Translations under genes and position numbers: made by a program
Part shown: positions 7,333 through 14,628 of the stretch, piece by piece
How the letters are laid out: each line of letters starts with the position of its first letter
Numbering within the stretch: position 1 is the first letter of the stretch
Assembly: GCA_017440425.1 (NCBI GenBank)
Contig: JAFSHJ010000157.1
Location: 1-21,037, forward strand
DNA: 21,037 nt
Source of the DNA: Oscillospiraceae bacterium
GTDB taxonomy: Bacteria > Bacillota > Clostridia > Oscillospirales > Ruminococcaceae
Direction: 5' to 3'
The notes under the pieces: generated by a model
What the model saw: only the letters and a program-made list of their open reading frames with translations
What the model was told of the DNA's origin: nothing
The model's database searches: none

Positions 7333-7911
7333 ATGGCTAAACAAATTTGGAAACCCAACACCCTTATTTCTCCCGTTCCGCCCACGATGGTGAGCTGCGG
7401 CACCCTTGAACAGCCCAACATCATCACCGTTGCCTGGACCGGCATAATCAACTCCAACCCACCCATGACCTACATCTCCCTGCGCCCCGAGCGCTTCTCC
7501 CATCCCATCATCAGCAGATCCGGGGAGTTTGTCATCAACCTCACCAACAAACCGCTGGTGCGTGCGGCGGATATGTGCGGCGTTAAAAGCGGCAGAGATA
7601 TCAACAAATTCGAGGCACTTTCTCTCACTCCTGCGCCTGCTTCCACCGTCTCCGCCCCGTTGATAGGGGAGGCGCCCATCAGCTTTGAATGCAAGGTGGT
7701 GGATATCAAGCAGCTTGGCTCTCACGATATGTTCATTGCAAAGATAACCGCCGTGCAGGTGGATGATTCCCTCATTGACAAAAACGGCAAGCTCCGTCTT
7801 GACCGTGCCGAGCTGGTAGCTTATTCCCACGGCGAATATTTTGCTCTGGGCGAAAAGCTGGGCTCTTTTGGCTATTCCGTGAGGAAAAAACCTGCAAAAA
7901 AACGCAAATAG
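7333..7911 (+). CDS. flavin reductase family protein (FMN-binding split barrel)
   Basis: A 192-residue cytoplasmic protein of the flavin reductase/flavoredoxin family, expected to bind FMN and transfer electrons from NAD(P)H or a redox partner. The N-terminal half shows the usual pattern: a PVPPTMVSCG strand, then NIITVAWTGIINSNPPMTYISLRPERFSHPII and GEFVINLTNKPLVRAADMCG. GRDINKFEALSLTPAPAS matches the family loop before the core strand ISFECKVVDIKQLGSHDMFIAKI. The C-terminus is basic (KKPAKKRK). The ATG at 7333 has AGGA six bases upstream. It lies 30 bp after the GAP1-like gene and is followed by a terminator, so the pair likely form one unit. The redox partner is unknown. Confidence 0.88.
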   Translation: MAKQIWKPNTLISPVPPTMVSCGTLEQPNIITVAWTGIINSNPPMTYISLRPERFSHPIISRSGEFVINLTNKPLVRAADMCGVKSGRDINKFEALSLTPAPASTVSAPLIGEAPISFECKVVDIKQLGSHDMFIAKITAVQVDDSLIDKNGKLRLDRAELVAYSHGEYFALGEKLGSFGYSVRKKPAKKRK

Positions 7912-7921
7912 GCTCTCTTTT

Positions 7922-7951
7922 AACGGATATTCTTCGGGATATCCGTTTTTT
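7922..7951 (+). terminator. intrinsic terminator after the flavin reductase gene
   Basis: AACGGATAT (7922-7930) pairs with ATATCCGTT (7939-7947) and is followed by a T-run to 7951, ten bases after the stop codon. Confidence 0.88.
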
Positions 7952-7965
7952 GGCGGCACTTTCCG

Positions 7966-8069
7966 CCGCCCGCCACACACGCAAAGGGAGCCGTTACGGC
8001 AGAGCCGTAACGAAGGGCGCAGCCCCGGTCAGCTACGCTGACTGCTCCCTTTGCGTGTGTGGCGGGCGG
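7966..8069. repeat. multi-hairpin intergenic element B (26-bp perfect outer stem, three inner hairpins)
   Basis: Arms 7966-7991 and 8044-8069 are perfect reverse complements over 26 bases. Between them lie three hairpins: CGTTACGGC/GCCGTAACG (7992-8000/8004-8012), GGGC/GCCC (8015-8018/8022-8025) and GTCAGC/GCTGAC (8028-8033/8037-8042), each with a three-base loop. Only a few bases in the 104-bp element are unpaired. It lies between a terminator and an AT-rich intergenic region and codes for nothing visible. Its architecture matches elements A and C. Confidence 0.85.
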
Positions 8070-8221
8070 TTCGTGGGCACTTTTCAAAAATAAAACAAAA
8101 ACTTTAAAACAAAATTAAAAAACCCGATTCAAGCGATCGGCCTGACGGGATGTATAATGTATGCATATACATTCATCAAAAACTTTTGGATTTCGATTTT
8201 TTTTGCAGGGTTGAAAATAAA

Positions 8222-8421
8222 GTTTTCCACATTTTCAACAGGTTATCGACCGCCCCATATGCATCCGATAGCCGACTTTATACATTTTACGCGCCAAAAT
8301 AATGGCTGTTTTCCTTGTTTTTATTTTCACATAAAATTTTCTGATGTATATTTTTTTCTACAAACCGTAATTTTTGGTTGATATATTTTGGTTTTCCACA
8401 TTTTCAACACAGTTTTCCACA
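8222..8421 (+). promoter_or_regulatory. AT-rich region with a cluster of DnaA-box-like sites
   Basis: The gene-free stretch 8070-8577 is strongly AT-rich. TTTTCCACA, one mismatch from the DnaA box TTATCCACA, occurs at 8223-8231, 8392-8400 and 8413-8421, all on the plus strand. The first two lie in an identical 19-bp sequence, GTTTTCCACATTTTCAACA (8222-8240 and 8391-8409), repeated 169 bp apart. TTATCGAC follows at 8243-8250. No dnaA or dnaN gene is in the window. It could be a DnaA-binding cluster, part of an origin, or chance in AT-rich DNA. Confidence 0.45.
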
Positions 8422-8532
8422 GCTGTTGAGATATGTTTTTTATTAATAAACCGATGTATATACGGCAGATTTTTAACTTTTTTTGAGCTTACGGTGAAAT
8501 GTTTGATTTTGCTTTTCTTTTTGCACAAGATA

Positions 8533-8541
8533 TGATATAAT
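8533..8541 (+). promoter_or_regulatory. extended -10 promoter of the S11-family gene
   Basis: TGATATAAT (8533-8541) fits the extended -10 pattern TGnTATAAT. No convincing -35 box lies at the correct distance. The predicted start is about 8548; AGGAGG at 8564-8569 is eight bases before the ATG. Confidence 0.55.
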
Positions 8542-8577
8542 AAAGAATAATATGATTTTTGAGAGGAGGACGTAAAG

Positions 8578-9957
8578 ATGAAACATAAAAAGCTGTTAAA
8601 AGCCGTCATCTATCTTCTTTGCGCAGTGTTTACATTTTCCTCTGTGTCACTTGCCCTCTCTGTAACCGCCAAGGCAGAATACACCCCCACCTTTGATGTC
8701 AACTCCCATGCCGCATATCTCGTTAACCTTGATACCGGCAGATGTATCTACGAAAAAAATGCCTACGAACAGCTGCCGGCAGCTGCCACCTCGGCAATAA
8801 TGTCCGCCATCATCACCCTTGAATCGGACTATGACCTGGACACCAGTATGGGTGTTATGCGTCCCTATATTCAGAACCAGCTCTATGAAAAGAGCTTTCA
8901 GGTGAATGTGGCGCTGGGCGGTATGCTGCTCAACGAGGAGCTTTCCCTCCGCCATCTTCTGCACGGCGCATTTATGCGCAGCGCAAACGACTGTCTTATG
9001 ATGATAGCGGATTGCGTGGGCGACGGTTCGCAGGAATATTTTGTTGAAATGATGAACGAAAAGGCTGCGGAGATAGGCGCAAACAGTACCCATTATGTCA
9101 ATGCCACCGGCCTTGATGCGGAAGGACAGCACACCACCGCCTACGACCTGCATCTCATTGCAAAATATGCCATGGAGATCCCCGGGTTTATGGATATTGC
9201 TTCCGCCACCGTTTACGACACGGGGGAGACCAACATCCACAGCAACCTACATTGGAACACCAACCTCGGTCTGCTCACCTCCAACTCCGGCTATTACTAT
9301 GAACCTGCTCAAGGCATAAAGCTGGCATACACCGAAGAGGCGGGACGCTGCCTTGTCTCCTTTGCATCCTACGGCGGCTACAACTATATGCTGGTCCTCC
9401 TTGGAGCACCCACCAAAAATGAGGACGGCGAATGGCTGGATACCAACCTTGCACTTAAGGATGCCATCAACCTTTTCACCTGGGCATTCAACAGCTTCAG
9501 CGTTAAAACCATCGTCTCCAAGGGCGATATCCTCACCGAGATGAGCGTGCGGCTCTCCTCCGAGAGAGATTACGTGAACCTCGTCTCAAACAGCACCTTC
9601 ACCTATCTCATGCCAAACGATATCGACGTTTCAAACGTCTCATTCCTGCTGGATTCTCTCCCCGAGACCATCGATGCCCCCGTCACCAAGAACGACCACG
9701 TAGGCACGGCAAAGCTGATGCTCGCCGGCAATGAGATCGGTTCTGTGGAGCTTATTGCGGGAGACAATGTTGCCCGAAGCGAGATACTCTATACCTTTGA
9801 GCTTGTCAAATCGGTATTCCGCTCCTTCTGGTTCAAGTTCGGACTCATCTTCTTTGTGCTGCTCATCGTTTTCTATGTTTCTTTGACCATTGTGAGAAAC
9901 TATAACAAAAACAGAGCCGCCAAATACAGAACAGTGCGCAAAAGGCGCACCCTTTGA
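8578..9957 (+). CDS. S11-family D-alanyl-D-alanine carboxypeptidase-like protein, probably catalytically inactive
   Basis: A 459-residue exported membrane-anchored protein. It has a signal peptide (basic MKHKK, hydrophobic core, AKA at 31-33), an S11 penicillin-binding fold, and a C-terminal membrane segment (about 419-439) with a basic tail. Family landmarks include AAYLVNLDTGRCIYEKNAYEQLPA, the SxN motif S135-A-N137, and HYVNATGLDAEGQHTTAYDLHLIAKYA. The other two catalytic motifs are missing: the SxxK site after LPA reads AATS (69-72), with neither nucleophilic serine nor lysine, and KTG reads KLA (248-250). Active members trim D-Ala from peptidoglycan in the cell envelope; this one may bind wall peptides without cutting. 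AGGAGG lies eight bases before the ATG. Family assignment is firm, inactivity is inferred. Confidence 0.88.
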   Translation: MKHKKLLKAVIYLLCAVFTFSSVSLALSVTAKAEYTPTFDVNSHAAYLVNLDTGRCIYEKNAYEQLPAAATSAIMSAIITLESDYDLDTSMGVMRPYIQNQLYEKSFQVNVALGGMLLNEELSLRHLLHGAFMRSANDCLMMIADCVGDGSQEYFVEMMNEKAAEIGANSTHYVNATGLDAEGQHTTAYDLHLIAKYAMEIPGFMDIASATVYDTGETNIHSNLHWNTNLGLLTSNSGYYYEPAQGIKLAYTEEAGRCLVSFASYGGYNYMLVLLGAPTKNEDGEWLDTNLALKDAINLFTWAFNSFSVKTIVSKGDILTEMSVRLSSERDYVNLVSNSTFTYLMPNDIDVSNVSFLLDSLPETIDAPVTKNDHVGTAKLMLAGNEIGSVELIAGDNVARSEILYTFELVKSVFRSFWFKFGLIFFVLLIVFYVSLTIVRNYNKNRAAKYRTVRKRRTL

Positions 9958-9966
9958 TCCTCACTA

Positions 9967-9985
9967 TTACGGGAGCTTCCCGTAA
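9967..9985 (+). other. hairpin between the S11-family gene and degV
   Basis: TTACGGGA (9967-9974) pairs with TCCCGTAA (9978-9985) with a three-base loop, ten bases after the S11-family stop. No U-run follows, so it is not a standard terminator. It may be an mRNA-processing or stabilising hairpin if the two genes share a transcript. Confidence 0.5.
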
Positions 9986-10034
9986 CTATAAATTCCCCGG
10001 TATCAAAAATTTTTAAGATCGGACGGAAACTAAA

Positions 10035-10892
10035 ATGTCTAAAAAAGTTATTATCAGTGCAGACAGCACCGTTGACCTCAGCCCCGAACTCAAAGAGCTT
10101 TACAACGTCAACTATTATCCCTTCCACATTATTTTTGAAGGCGAAGATTATCTCGACAACGTGACCATCACCCCCCGTGATCTCTTCGATGCCTACTATG
10201 ACCGCAAATCCCTTCCCAAGACTACCGCCATCAACATCGACGAATATATGGAGTATTTCTCCCGCTGGAATGCCGAAGAATACGATATCGTCCACATCAA
10301 CCTCAGCAGCGCACTCTCCAGTTCTCACCAGAACGCACGTCTGGCAGCTGCAGAGCTGGGCAACGTCTATGTGATCGACTCCCGTAACCTCTCCACCGGC
10401 TCCGGACACCTTGTAATTGAGGCCGCAAAGCTGGCTCAGCAGGGAGTTCCCGCCGCAGAGATCGCAGAGCGTGTCACCGCAATGATCCCCCGTGTTCACG
10501 CAAGCTTTATCCTCGATAACCTCGATTTTATGCGCGCAGGCGGACGCTGCTCCTCCATCGCCGCATTCAGCGCAACTCTGCTCCGTCTCAAACCCTGCAT
10601 CGAAGTCAGCAACGAGACCGGCTCTATGCGTGTTGCAAAGAAATATCAGGGTGACCTTGGCAACGTGCTTGTCAAATACACCAAGGATCAGCTTGCCGCT
10701 TATCCCGATATCGTCACCGACAAGATTTTCATCACCCACTCCGGCATCGATCAGAAATACATAGATCTTGTAAGAAAGGCCATCGAAGACACGATGCACT
10801 TTGATAACATCTATGTTTCCAACGCAAGCTGCACCATCTCCTGCCATTGCGGACCCAACTGCCTGGGCGTTTTGTTCATGACAGAAAAATAA
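10035..10892 (+). CDS. DegV family protein (fatty-acid binding, FakB-like)
   Basis: A 285-residue cytoplasmic protein of the DegV family. Members bind a fatty acid in a two-domain fold; the best-known (FakB) present it to the kinase FakA. Family marks in order: IISADSTVDLSPEL at the N-terminus, YPFHIIFEGEDYLDN, a TTAINIDEYMEYF segment, INLSSALSSSHQNARLAA, VIDSRNLSTGSGHLVIEAAKLA, LDNLDFMRAGGRCSS and the C-terminal CTISCHCGPNCLGVLF. The last block has four cysteines in 13 residues, more than usual, with no known role. The ATG at 10035 has only a weak GGA-containing ribosome site. A strong terminator follows. No fakA-like kinase gene is in the window. Confidence 0.93.
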   Translation: MSKKVIISADSTVDLSPELKELYNVNYYPFHIIFEGEDYLDNVTITPRDLFDAYYDRKSLPKTTAINIDEYMEYFSRWNAEEYDIVHINLSSALSSSHQNARLAAAELGNVYVIDSRNLSTGSGHLVIEAAKLAQQGVPAAEIAERVTAMIPRVHASFILDNLDFMRAGGRCSSIAAFSATLLRLKPCIEVSNETGSMRVAKKYQGDLGNVLVKYTKDQLAAYPDIVTDKIFITHSGIDQKYIDLVRKAIEDTMHFDNIYVSNASCTISCHCGPNCLGVLFMTEK

Positions 10893-10908
10893 TCTTTATA
10901 ACATCGTC

Positions 10909-10944
10909 AACAGCCTCCCTTTGCACAAGGGAGGCTGTTTTTTT
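10909..10944 (+). terminator. intrinsic terminator of degV
   Basis: Arms 10909-10921 and 10927-10939 form a perfect 13-bp stem with a five-base loop, followed by TTTTTTT. It is only 16 bases from the convergent end of the polysaccharide operon. On the minus strand the stem lacks a U-run, so it protects that operon poorly. Confidence 0.92.
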
Positions 10945-10959
10945 GCCCGAAAAAAGAAT

Positions 10960-12213
10960 TTATTGCTCCATTCCCGCCAAAAACTTTTGTGCAAGAATTT
11001 GATAGGTGTTGTTCTTCAGCACATATTCCCGACCTTTTCTGCCCATCTGTGCCAAAAAATGCTCCGGCAGCTTGGAGAGCAGTCCCACCGCCTTGGCTAT
11101 CTCTGCCGAGTTCTGCGGCGGTATGACCACTCCGCAGCCGCTCTCCTTAACCACGTTGAAGGGTGCGTTTATGCCGCAGATTATGGGACGTGCCGCCAGC
11201 ATATAGTCATACAGCTTGTTCATCCCCACACCGTAGCGGTATATGGGCTCCTCCTTTGCGCCAATGTAAAGACAATCTGCCGCCGCCAGCAGGTGAGGTA
11301 CGTCCCATTTATCCACCCCATCGAAGAAATATACCTTTTGCCGCTCTGCTCCCGCTCCGCAGAGCTTTTCTTTTTCTGCCAGCTTTTTCAGCCTCGCTCT
11401 GTCCCAGCCGTTGCCCACAAGCAAAAATGCGGCGGTTTCCGTCATCTCCGCTGCCCACACAAACTCGTCCAGCGCATTTGCAGCCGCAAATCCCCCAAGA
11501 TACATCACCGTAAAGCGCTTCTGCCGCTTCAGCTCCTTCACCTCTTCTATCAGCGCTTTGCAGTATTCCGAAGGCTCTCTTTGCTCCTCCTCTTCAATGC
11601 CGTTGGGGATATACCGCAGCTTGGGGATGGCGGCTTCTCCGTATGGTCTGGTCTTGAAAAACTCCGCTGCGTGGGAGAGGATGCTGACGATACCGTCCGC
11701 CTTTTTGCAGGCATATGCCACCGCCCTCTCCATTATTCCGCCGATGAGCTTTTCCTGCAGTCTGCCGAAGCTGTTGAGACTCAGACTGTCGGGATAGATA
11801 TCGTGTATCTCCCACACCAGCCTGCCGCCGCTTTTTTTGGCGATGAGCGATGCAGGGAAGATGTCCATCGGATAGGTGGAGGAGGCGATCACCAGATCGG
11901 GACGTCGGGTCTTTGCAAGCTTTGCGCTGTTCAGGGTGACCGCTGTCAAAAAGGTTAGGATATTCACCGCTCTGTCGAAGCCGTTGCCGTTATAGGGCGG
12001 AGTCTTCACAATGAGGAAATCCACACCGTCTATTCTGCGCGGTGCAAAGTTTTTGGGTGCGGCGGGGTTCACCCTGCGCAGATGGGAGTAGCCGCCCGTT
12101 ATCACCGTAACGATATGTCCCATCCTCTGCCAATGCCGTGCAAGATAGTAGGGTCTGAACTCCATACCCAGTGAGGGGCTGCCTGCATATTGGTCTATGA
12201 TAAGAATGTTCAT
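10960..12213 (-). CDS. glycosyltransferase family 4, WbuB-like
   Basis: A 417-residue cytoplasmic or membrane-associated GT-B glycosyltransferase. The N-terminus, MNILIIDQYAGSPSLGMEFRPYYLARHWQRMGH, is typical of WbuB-like enzymes, which transfer N-acetylated 6-deoxy sugars such as FucNAc in O-antigen synthesis. VWEIHDIYPDSL follows in the N-terminal domain. The C-terminal domain has MYLGGF, LLVGNGWDRARL and the nucleotide-sugar region YGVGMNKLYDYMLAARPII. The start ATG (12213-12211) overlaps the preceding stop as ATGA, indicating translational coupling. It is the last gene of the five-gene polysaccharide block. A WbuB-like transferase fits the block's UDP-HexNAc dehydratase, but the donor sugar is inferred. 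Confidence 0.9.
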   Translation of the reverse strand: MNILIIDQYAGSPSLGMEFRPYYLARHWQRMGHIVTVITGGYSHLRRVNPAAPKNFAPRRIDGVDFLIVKTPPYNGNGFDRAVNILTFLTAVTLNSAKLAKTRRPDLVIASSTYPMDIFPASLIAKKSGGRLVWEIHDIYPDSLSLNSFGRLQEKLIGGIMERAVAYACKKADGIVSILSHAAEFFKTRPYGEAAIPKLRYIPNGIEEEEQREPSEYCKALIEEVKELKRQKRFTVMYLGGFAAANALDEFVWAAEMTETAAFLLVGNGWDRARLKKLAEKEKLCGAGAERQKVYFFDGVDKWDVPHLLAAADCLYIGAKEEPIYRYGVGMNKLYDYMLAARPIICGINAPFNVVKESGCGVVIPPQNSAEIAKAVGLLSKLPEHFLAQMGRKGREYVLKNNTYQILAQKFLAGMEQ

Positions 12214-13274
12214 AGCCGTTTTATGGCCTCCGTCAGGCGGCGACCTTCTCCTTCCCAGCAAAATTTTTTGAGCAGCTCTCTCCGCCGCTCCTCTTTTATG
12301 CCGATGCAGCCTTTAATTTGCTCTGCAGCCGCTGCGGCATCGCCCTCTTTTACAAAATGCACCTCACTGCAGTTTTGGGTGAGCTGCCGCCAATAGGGGA
12401 TGTCCGTCGCCACCGGCTCCAGCCCCATTGCAAGATATTCAAACAGCTTTATGGGCAGAGAAAGAGGATAGCCGCCCGCAGAGGACAGCAGACACAGCCC
12501 CGACGAGCACCTTTTCTTCAGCTGCAGCAGCTCTTTGCTCCGCAGCCTGCCGTAATATTTTATCCGTCCCTCTCTCCGCCCTTTGGCTATTATCTCTTTG
12601 GATGCGCCGTCCTCCACCTCTCCCGCAATGTGAAGTGTGACTCCTGCCAGCCGAGCCGCCTCCGCCATTACCGCCGAGCCACGCTTCACCGACACCGTGC
12701 CGATGTAGCAGGTATCTCTGCCCGCACCCGTCGGGAGTCCGGCATATTCCTCTGCCACGGGGAAGTTTCGCACCACCAATCCCCCACCTCCTATGTCTCT
12801 GTTGATGGCAGGTGTGGCCGTGAGCACCAGATCAAAGACCTTTGCTGCCAGCCGCACCGCACCCTTCGCCGCCCGTGACACCGCAGGCTTTATCCCTTCC
12901 GCTATCCACGGCTTGGTCATTATCTGCAGGTGCAGCTGCTCGTGCAGATCCATCACCACCCTGCGCCCCCACAATTTGAGCAGAAGTCCTGCCGGCAGCA
13001 GCTCCGGATCGTGAAAGATGCAGACGGGCGCTCTGCTTTTCAGCGCCGCCACAAGGCAGGGCAGCCACCCCATACCGATCCTTGCCGCTCTGCCTTTGGG
13101 CACAGCCACCCTTTTGTGCAGCACACCCCGTGCATCTCTGCCCTCTGCTTTGTCGGGTGCCAACAGCAGCACGCTGCTGCTCCTTGCCAGGGTAACCGCC
13201 TGCCTGCGGTATATCCTTGCGTCATCCCTCGGGTGCACCGAGGTCATTATGCAGATATCCGTTTTGCCTTTCAT
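12210..13274 (-). CDS. glycosyltransferase, GT4-like
   Basis: A 354-residue GT-B type glycosyltransferase. The N-terminal domain begins KTDICIMTSVHPRDDARIYRRQAVTLA and contains FHDPELLPAGLLLKLWGRRVVMDLHEQLHLQIMTKPWI, a pattern common in clostridial capsule and cell-wall transferases. The C-terminal domain has CYIGTVSVKRG, LHIAGEV, YYGRL and the nucleotide-sugar region GGYPLSLPIKLFEYLAMGLEPVATD. The ATG at 13274 has GAGGGG eight bases upstream. Its first 53 bases overlap the 3' end of the ligase-like gene in another frame, and its stop overlaps the next gene's ATG. The donor and acceptor sugars cannot be told from the sequence. Confidence 0.85.
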   Translation of the reverse strand: MKGKTDICIMTSVHPRDDARIYRRQAVTLARSSSVLLLAPDKAEGRDARGVLHKRVAVPKGRAARIGMGWLPCLVAALKSRAPVCIFHDPELLPAGLLLKLWGRRVVMDLHEQLHLQIMTKPWIAEGIKPAVSRAAKGAVRLAAKVFDLVLTATPAINRDIGGGGLVVRNFPVAEEYAGLPTGAGRDTCYIGTVSVKRGSAVMAEAARLAGVTLHIAGEVEDGASKEIIAKGRREGRIKYYGRLRSKELLQLKKRCSSGLCLLSSAGGYPLSLPIKLFEYLAMGLEPVATDIPYWRQLTQNCSEVHFVKEGDAAAAAEQIKGCIGIKEERRRELLKKFCWEGEGRRLTEAIKRL

Positions 13275-14628
13275 CTGCCGTTCCCCTCTCCAAAATGCCA
13301 ACTATCAGTATTATCGATACATAAAAATACTTATCGTATAGAAAACCGTACCGATTTGAGATCAGATTGTTTGCCAAAACCGCCGCTGTGATCAAAATTA
13401 CGGGCAGGGCAGAGCGGTAGTCTTTTTTGAAAGCCTTCACCGCTGCCGCAGATATCACCCCCCACAGCACCACCCCCGAAAGCAGCTTTACCACGCCTCC
13501 GCAGAGCATATCCGTCAACAAAAAGTTGTGTGCCGAGAGCTTGCCTGCATATTTTTCTCCATCTGCAAACACCGCCGATAACTCGCTGTCTGCGCCCTCG
13601 GCAAGCAGGCGGTCGTATAGCCGTATATCCCAGCCGCCGCCCTTGCCAAACCAAAATGCGGCGGTGTGGGGGAGATAGGCTGTGTATATCTCACGCAAGG
13701 CGGCTCGCCACAGGGCAGTTCTTGTTTTGAGCGCTCCGCTTTCATTGTCGGCGGCAGGCGACGTCACCGTCTCATACCGCTGTGAAAGGGAGGTCTCGGA
13801 CGGGGGTGCGTTCTCCTGCACCGTGACAGAGCGGTTTTCCCACGCAGCTGCCGCCGCTGCGGAAAACAGCGAAAGCAATATCACCCCGACCGCCGCTGAA
13901 GCCAGCAGCTGCGGCTTTTTGGCGTTGTCCCTGATGAGGAAAACCACAAACACCAGCGAGACGGGCAGCAGCGCCAGTAATATCCGTCTTGACCCCGAGA
14001 GATACGCCATCACCCACAAAAATGCGGCAGAGAGCAAAAACAGCAGCTGGTCTGCCATTCTGCGGCGGCTTTTCAGCCACACTCCAAAACCGCCGCACCC
14101 TGCGCAGAACAGCACGGTTGCATACATATTGTAATCTATCCGTGTTGTCATACGATAAGTATACGGATTAAGGGTGAAATTAAGCAAAAAACTGTCTACA
14201 AGTGCGACTATGCCCACCGCAATGCCCGAAAACCATATCACAGAAAATATCTGTTTTGGGTGCAGCAGACCCTTCATCAGGCAGGCGGCGAGGCCCGCCG
14301 CCGTCAGCAGGGAGACGCCCACAACACGGTATTTCTCCCAAAAGAGAGCACCGCCGCTGCGCAAAAAACAGAGCGCATCGATGAGGAGATAAGCCGACAC
14401 GGAGAGGGCAAGCCACCAAGACGTTGCACCAAGCTTTGGCAGCTTCGGCCCTGCCACCAATGCGGACACCGCCTTTGCCGTCAAAGCCGCCGCAAGCAGC
14501 AGTGAGGAGAGCTCCGGCAGAAACAGCGACTGTGGGCAGGCAAGATCGAACAGCACCCAAAAAAGCTGAAAGCAGACCGCCGCTGCCAACAGCCTATCCA
14601 TAAAAATTTTGCCCTTCCGCTGTGCCAT
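13222..14628 (-). CDS. O-antigen ligase/polymerase family membrane protein (WaaL/Wzy-like)
   Basis: A 468-residue polytopic membrane protein with about ten to twelve hydrophobic segments. The core resembles the Wzy_C/WaaL superfamily: an arginine-bearing turn in AYLSGSRRILLALLPVSLV, then a large extracytoplasmic loop of about 140 residues (rich in Ser, Thr and charged residues) that ends with SAHNFLLTDMLCGG, the HN motif of the family. In a Gram-positive cell it would polymerise repeat units or attach glycan on the outer face of the membrane. The ATG at 14628 has AGGAGG six bases upstream and gives a normal short N-terminus. It overlaps the flippase gene by 35 bases and the next transferase gene by 53. 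Confidence 0.85.
   Translation of the reverse strand: MAQRKGKIFMDRLLAAAVCFQLFWVLFDLACPQSLFLPELSSLLLAAALTAKAVSALVAGPKLPKLGATSWWLALSVSAYLLIDALCFLRSGGALFWEKYRVVGVSLLTAAGLAACLMKGLLHPKQIFSVIWFSGIAVGIVALVDSFLLNFTLNPYTYRMTTRIDYNMYATVLFCAGCGGFGVWLKSRRRMADQLLFLLSAAFLWVMAYLSGSRRILLALLPVSLVFVVFLIRDNAKKPQLLASAAVGVILLSLFSAAAAAAWENRSVTVQENAPPSETSLSQRYETVTSPAADNESGALKTRTALWRAALREIYTAYLPHTAAFWFGKGGGWDIRLYDRLLAEGADSELSAVFADGEKYAGKLSAHNFLLTDMLCGGVVKLLSGVVLWGVISAAAVKAFKKDYRSALPVILITAAVLANNLISNRYGFLYDKYFYVSIILIVGILERGTADERQNGYLHNDLGAPEG

Noticed and set aside
7966..8069. Ordinary transcription terminator
   Set aside because: A complete terminator already lies at 7922-7951, and the element has no U-run after its 26-bp stem.
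8157..8381. 74-codon plus-strand frame in the AT-rich intergenic region
   Set aside because: No ribosome binding site precedes it, the product is low-complexity Phe/Ile/His-rich, and it overlaps the DnaA-box-like repeat. AT-rich chance frame.
8222..8421. Calling the AT-rich region the chromosomal origin
   Set aside because: Boxes are one mismatch from consensus, no dnaA, dnaN or other origin-linked gene is present, and gene directions do not switch here. Kept only as a DnaA-box-like cluster.
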